Positions 62,528 through 64,000 of a stretch of 64,000 nucleotides of DNA are shown here, one piece after another; positions within the stretch are counted from its first letter, which is position 1; the number at the start of each line of letters is the position of its first letter. This DNA is from Marinifilum sp. N1E240 (GTDB lineage Bacteria > Bacteroidota > Bacteroidia > Bacteroidales > Marinifilaceae), in contig NZ_WHKF01000001.1 in NCBI RefSeq assembly GCF_009295825.1, positions 895,088-959,087 on the forward strand, written 5' to 3'. The notes beneath the pieces are model-generated. The model was not told the origin of the DNA, ran no database searches, and saw only the letters and a program-made list of their open reading frames with translations. A program made the position numbers and the translations under genes.

Positions 62528-64000
62528 ATGATTAAAAATTTTATTGGCAAAGTTAGTCTTTGTGGTACTTTGGTTTTGACAGCGGCAGGAATGCTATCCG
62601 CTCAAAGTAACATGGATGCTAAACTTCCGATGGATCCAAATGTAAGGACCGGAAAATTAGAGAATGGTTTAACGTACTATGTGCGTCATAACGAAGAACC
62701 AAAAGATCGCGCCAGCTTCTACATTGTTCAGAATGTTGGTGCTATTCTTGAGAATGACAATCAGAATGGATTGGCTCACTTTTTAGAGCATATGGCTTTT
62801 AACGGAACCGAAAATTTCCCAGGAAAAGGCGTTCTGAATTATCTGGAAAAGTATGGTGTTGCTTTCGGGCGTAACATTAATGCTTATACAAATGTAGACG
62901 AAACAGTTTACAACCTTAGTAATATTCCTACCTCAAACGAGAATCTATTGGATTCTGCTTTGTTGGTATTGCATGATTGGTCGAATTACCTAAGCCTTAC
63001 AGGTGAGGAAATTGATAATGAACGTGGTGTTATTCATGAAGAGTGGAGGACTCGTAGATCAGGTGGAATGCGTGCTTATTTAGAGCAAAACAAAGTAATT
63101 TATAAAGGATCAAAGTATGCGAAGCGTGATGTTATTGGTAGCCTAGATGTAATTGACAATTTTGATCACAAAGTAATTCGTGATTTTTATCACGACTGGT
63201 ATCGTACCGATCTACAGGCAATTGTTGTAGTTGGAGATGTTGATGCTGAGAAGTTTGAACAGAAGATAAAGGAAATGTTTGCTCATATTCCTGCAGTTAA
63301 GGATGCAAAGGAAAGAGTTTATTACGACGTTCCTGGAAATAAGGAGCCAATTGTTGGAATTATTACTGACCCAGAAGTTAGTAATTACAAATTTGACATC
63401 TTTTACAAGCATAAAGCGACTCCATTTCAAGAGAAAAATTTAAAATACTACCGTAATTCTATAATTGAGGATTTGTATTCAAGTATTTTGGGTGATCGCT
63501 TAAATGAATTGCTTCAGAAAGGTGACGCTCCATTTATTAATGGATGGGGAGCATACTATAACAGAGCAAGAAAAATGGATGTTTATCACAACAGTGTAAC
63601 TCTAAAAGAAGGTAATTTACTTGGAGGTACTGAGACATTCTTAAATGAAATTGAAAGAGCGAACAGACACGGAGTTGTTGCTACAGAATTGGAAAGAGCA
63701 AAAACAGAAATGTTAAGTCGTATCGAAAAACAATATAAGGATCGCAACAAGCAGCATAACGACAGATTGGTACAAGGATATAAGAGACATTATCTTGTGA
63801 ATGAGCCTGTACCAGGTATCGAGTTTGAGTTTGAAGCAATGAAGAAATTATTGCCAGGTATTTCTGCCGATGAGGTAAATGCATTTTCGAAAAAGTGGAT
63901 GACAAAAGAAAATGTAGTTATCACGTTTACTGCTCCTGAGAAGGAAGGTATTGAATTGCCAACTGAAGCACAATTGCTTTCACTGGTTGAGAAGGTGAAA
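62528..64000 (+). CDS. M16 family zinc peptidase (pitrilysin/insulinase), 3' end outside the window
   Basis: 491 codons are open to the end of the window without a stop. The signal peptide (about 1-24) ends LSA-Q. The inverted zinc motif HxxEH is present as H84-F-L-E87-H88 in HFLEHMAFNGT; the downstream Glu ligand is likely in NERGVIHEEWR (about 155-175). The region about 210 onwards is a second M16 domain. Full-length relatives in Bacteroidota have about 900-940 residues and contain active and inactive M16 pairs; only the first half is seen here. Exported, probably periplasmic. Confidence 0.93.
   Translation, partial: MIKNFIGKVSLCGTLVLTAAGMLSAQSNMDAKLPMDPNVRTGKLENGLTYYVRHNEEPKDRASFYIVQNVGAILENDNQNGLAHFLEHMAFNGTENFPGKGVLNYLEKYGVAFGRNINAYTNVDETVYNLSNIPTSNENLLDSALLVLHDWSNYLSLTGEEIDNERGVIHEEWRTRRSGGMRAYLEQNKVIYKGSKYAKRDVIGSLDVIDNFDHKVIRDFYHDWYRTDLQAIVVVGDVDAEKFEQKIKEMFAHIPAVKDAKERVYYDVPGNKEPIVGIITDPEVSNYKFDIFYKHKATPFQEKNLKYYRNSIIEDLYSSILGDRLNELLQKGDAPFINGWGAYYNRARKMDVYHNSVTLKEGNLLGGTETFLNEIERANRHGVVATELERAKTEMLSRIEKQYKDRNKQHNDRLVQGYKRHYLVNEPVPGIEFEFEAMKKLLPGISADEVNAFSKKWMTKENVVITFTAPEKEGIELPTEAQLLSLVEKVK

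Noticed and set aside
1-64000. tRNA or rRNA genes
   Set aside because: I looked through the spacers for TTCGA/TTCAA T-arm words within cloverleaf-like inverted repeats and found none. A tRNAscan-type search would be decisive.

Overview
The window looks like chromosomal DNA of an AT-rich, probably marine or anaerobic member of the Bacteroidota, most likely order Marinilabiliales (Marinifilaceae-like). The evidence is a SusC/SusD pair, a GH97 glucosidase, S9, M28, M16 and tricorn-type secreted peptidases, FtsX-type permeases in the Bacteroidota style, promoters fitting the TTTG / TAnnTTTG consensus, and almost no Shine-Dalgarno sites. The taxon below phylum is inferred. I found no rRNA, tRNA or CRISPR.

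Layout. 0.3-2.5 kb: a DPP4-type peptidase, then a spacer with palindromic repeats. 3.1-5.5 kb: a compact three-gene group (exported WD-like repeat protein, C-terminally anchored membrane protein, SET-domain protein). 5.5-6.5 kb: a gene-poor spacer ending in twelve 22-bp tandem repeats. 6.6-19.5 kb: accessory genes (carboxypeptidase-regulatory-like protein, two-TM protein with a proline-rich mini-protein, M28 peptidase between long direct repeats, MG2/TonB-plug protein, DUF192, GNAT, TonB-C, NifX-like and unknowns). 19.7-23.6 kb: FtsX-type permease and a YtxH / holin-X / small-protein envelope set.

23.8-37.7 kb is the metabolic centre: all genes for branched-chain amino acid synthesis in one direction, ilvD-ilvB-ilvN-ilvC, then leuA-leuC-leuD-second synthase-leuB-ilvA. 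It is preceded by two consecutive leader-peptide/terminator attenuators before ilvD and a third before leuA. Each leader peptide is packed with Ile, Val and Leu codons, and each has a short antiterminator candidate near the end of its reading frame. This is the strongest regulatory finding in the window.

37.8-45.0 kb: two tandem prolyl oligopeptidases on the minus strand, then a TldD/PmbA pair whose TldD carries a twin-arginine lipoprotein-like leader. 45.1-54.5 kb: a small alpha-glucan utilisation locus (TPR-HTH regulator, SusC, SusD, SusE-like lipoprotein, SusB-like GH97). 54.6-60.1 kb: tricorn-type protease and an NfeD/flotillin pair. 60.2-62.5 kb: an IS200/RAYT-like transposase bracketed by palindromic modules, an unknown helical protein, and a 42-bp (14-codon) degenerate tandem repeat. 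The window ends inside an M16 zinc peptidase gene.
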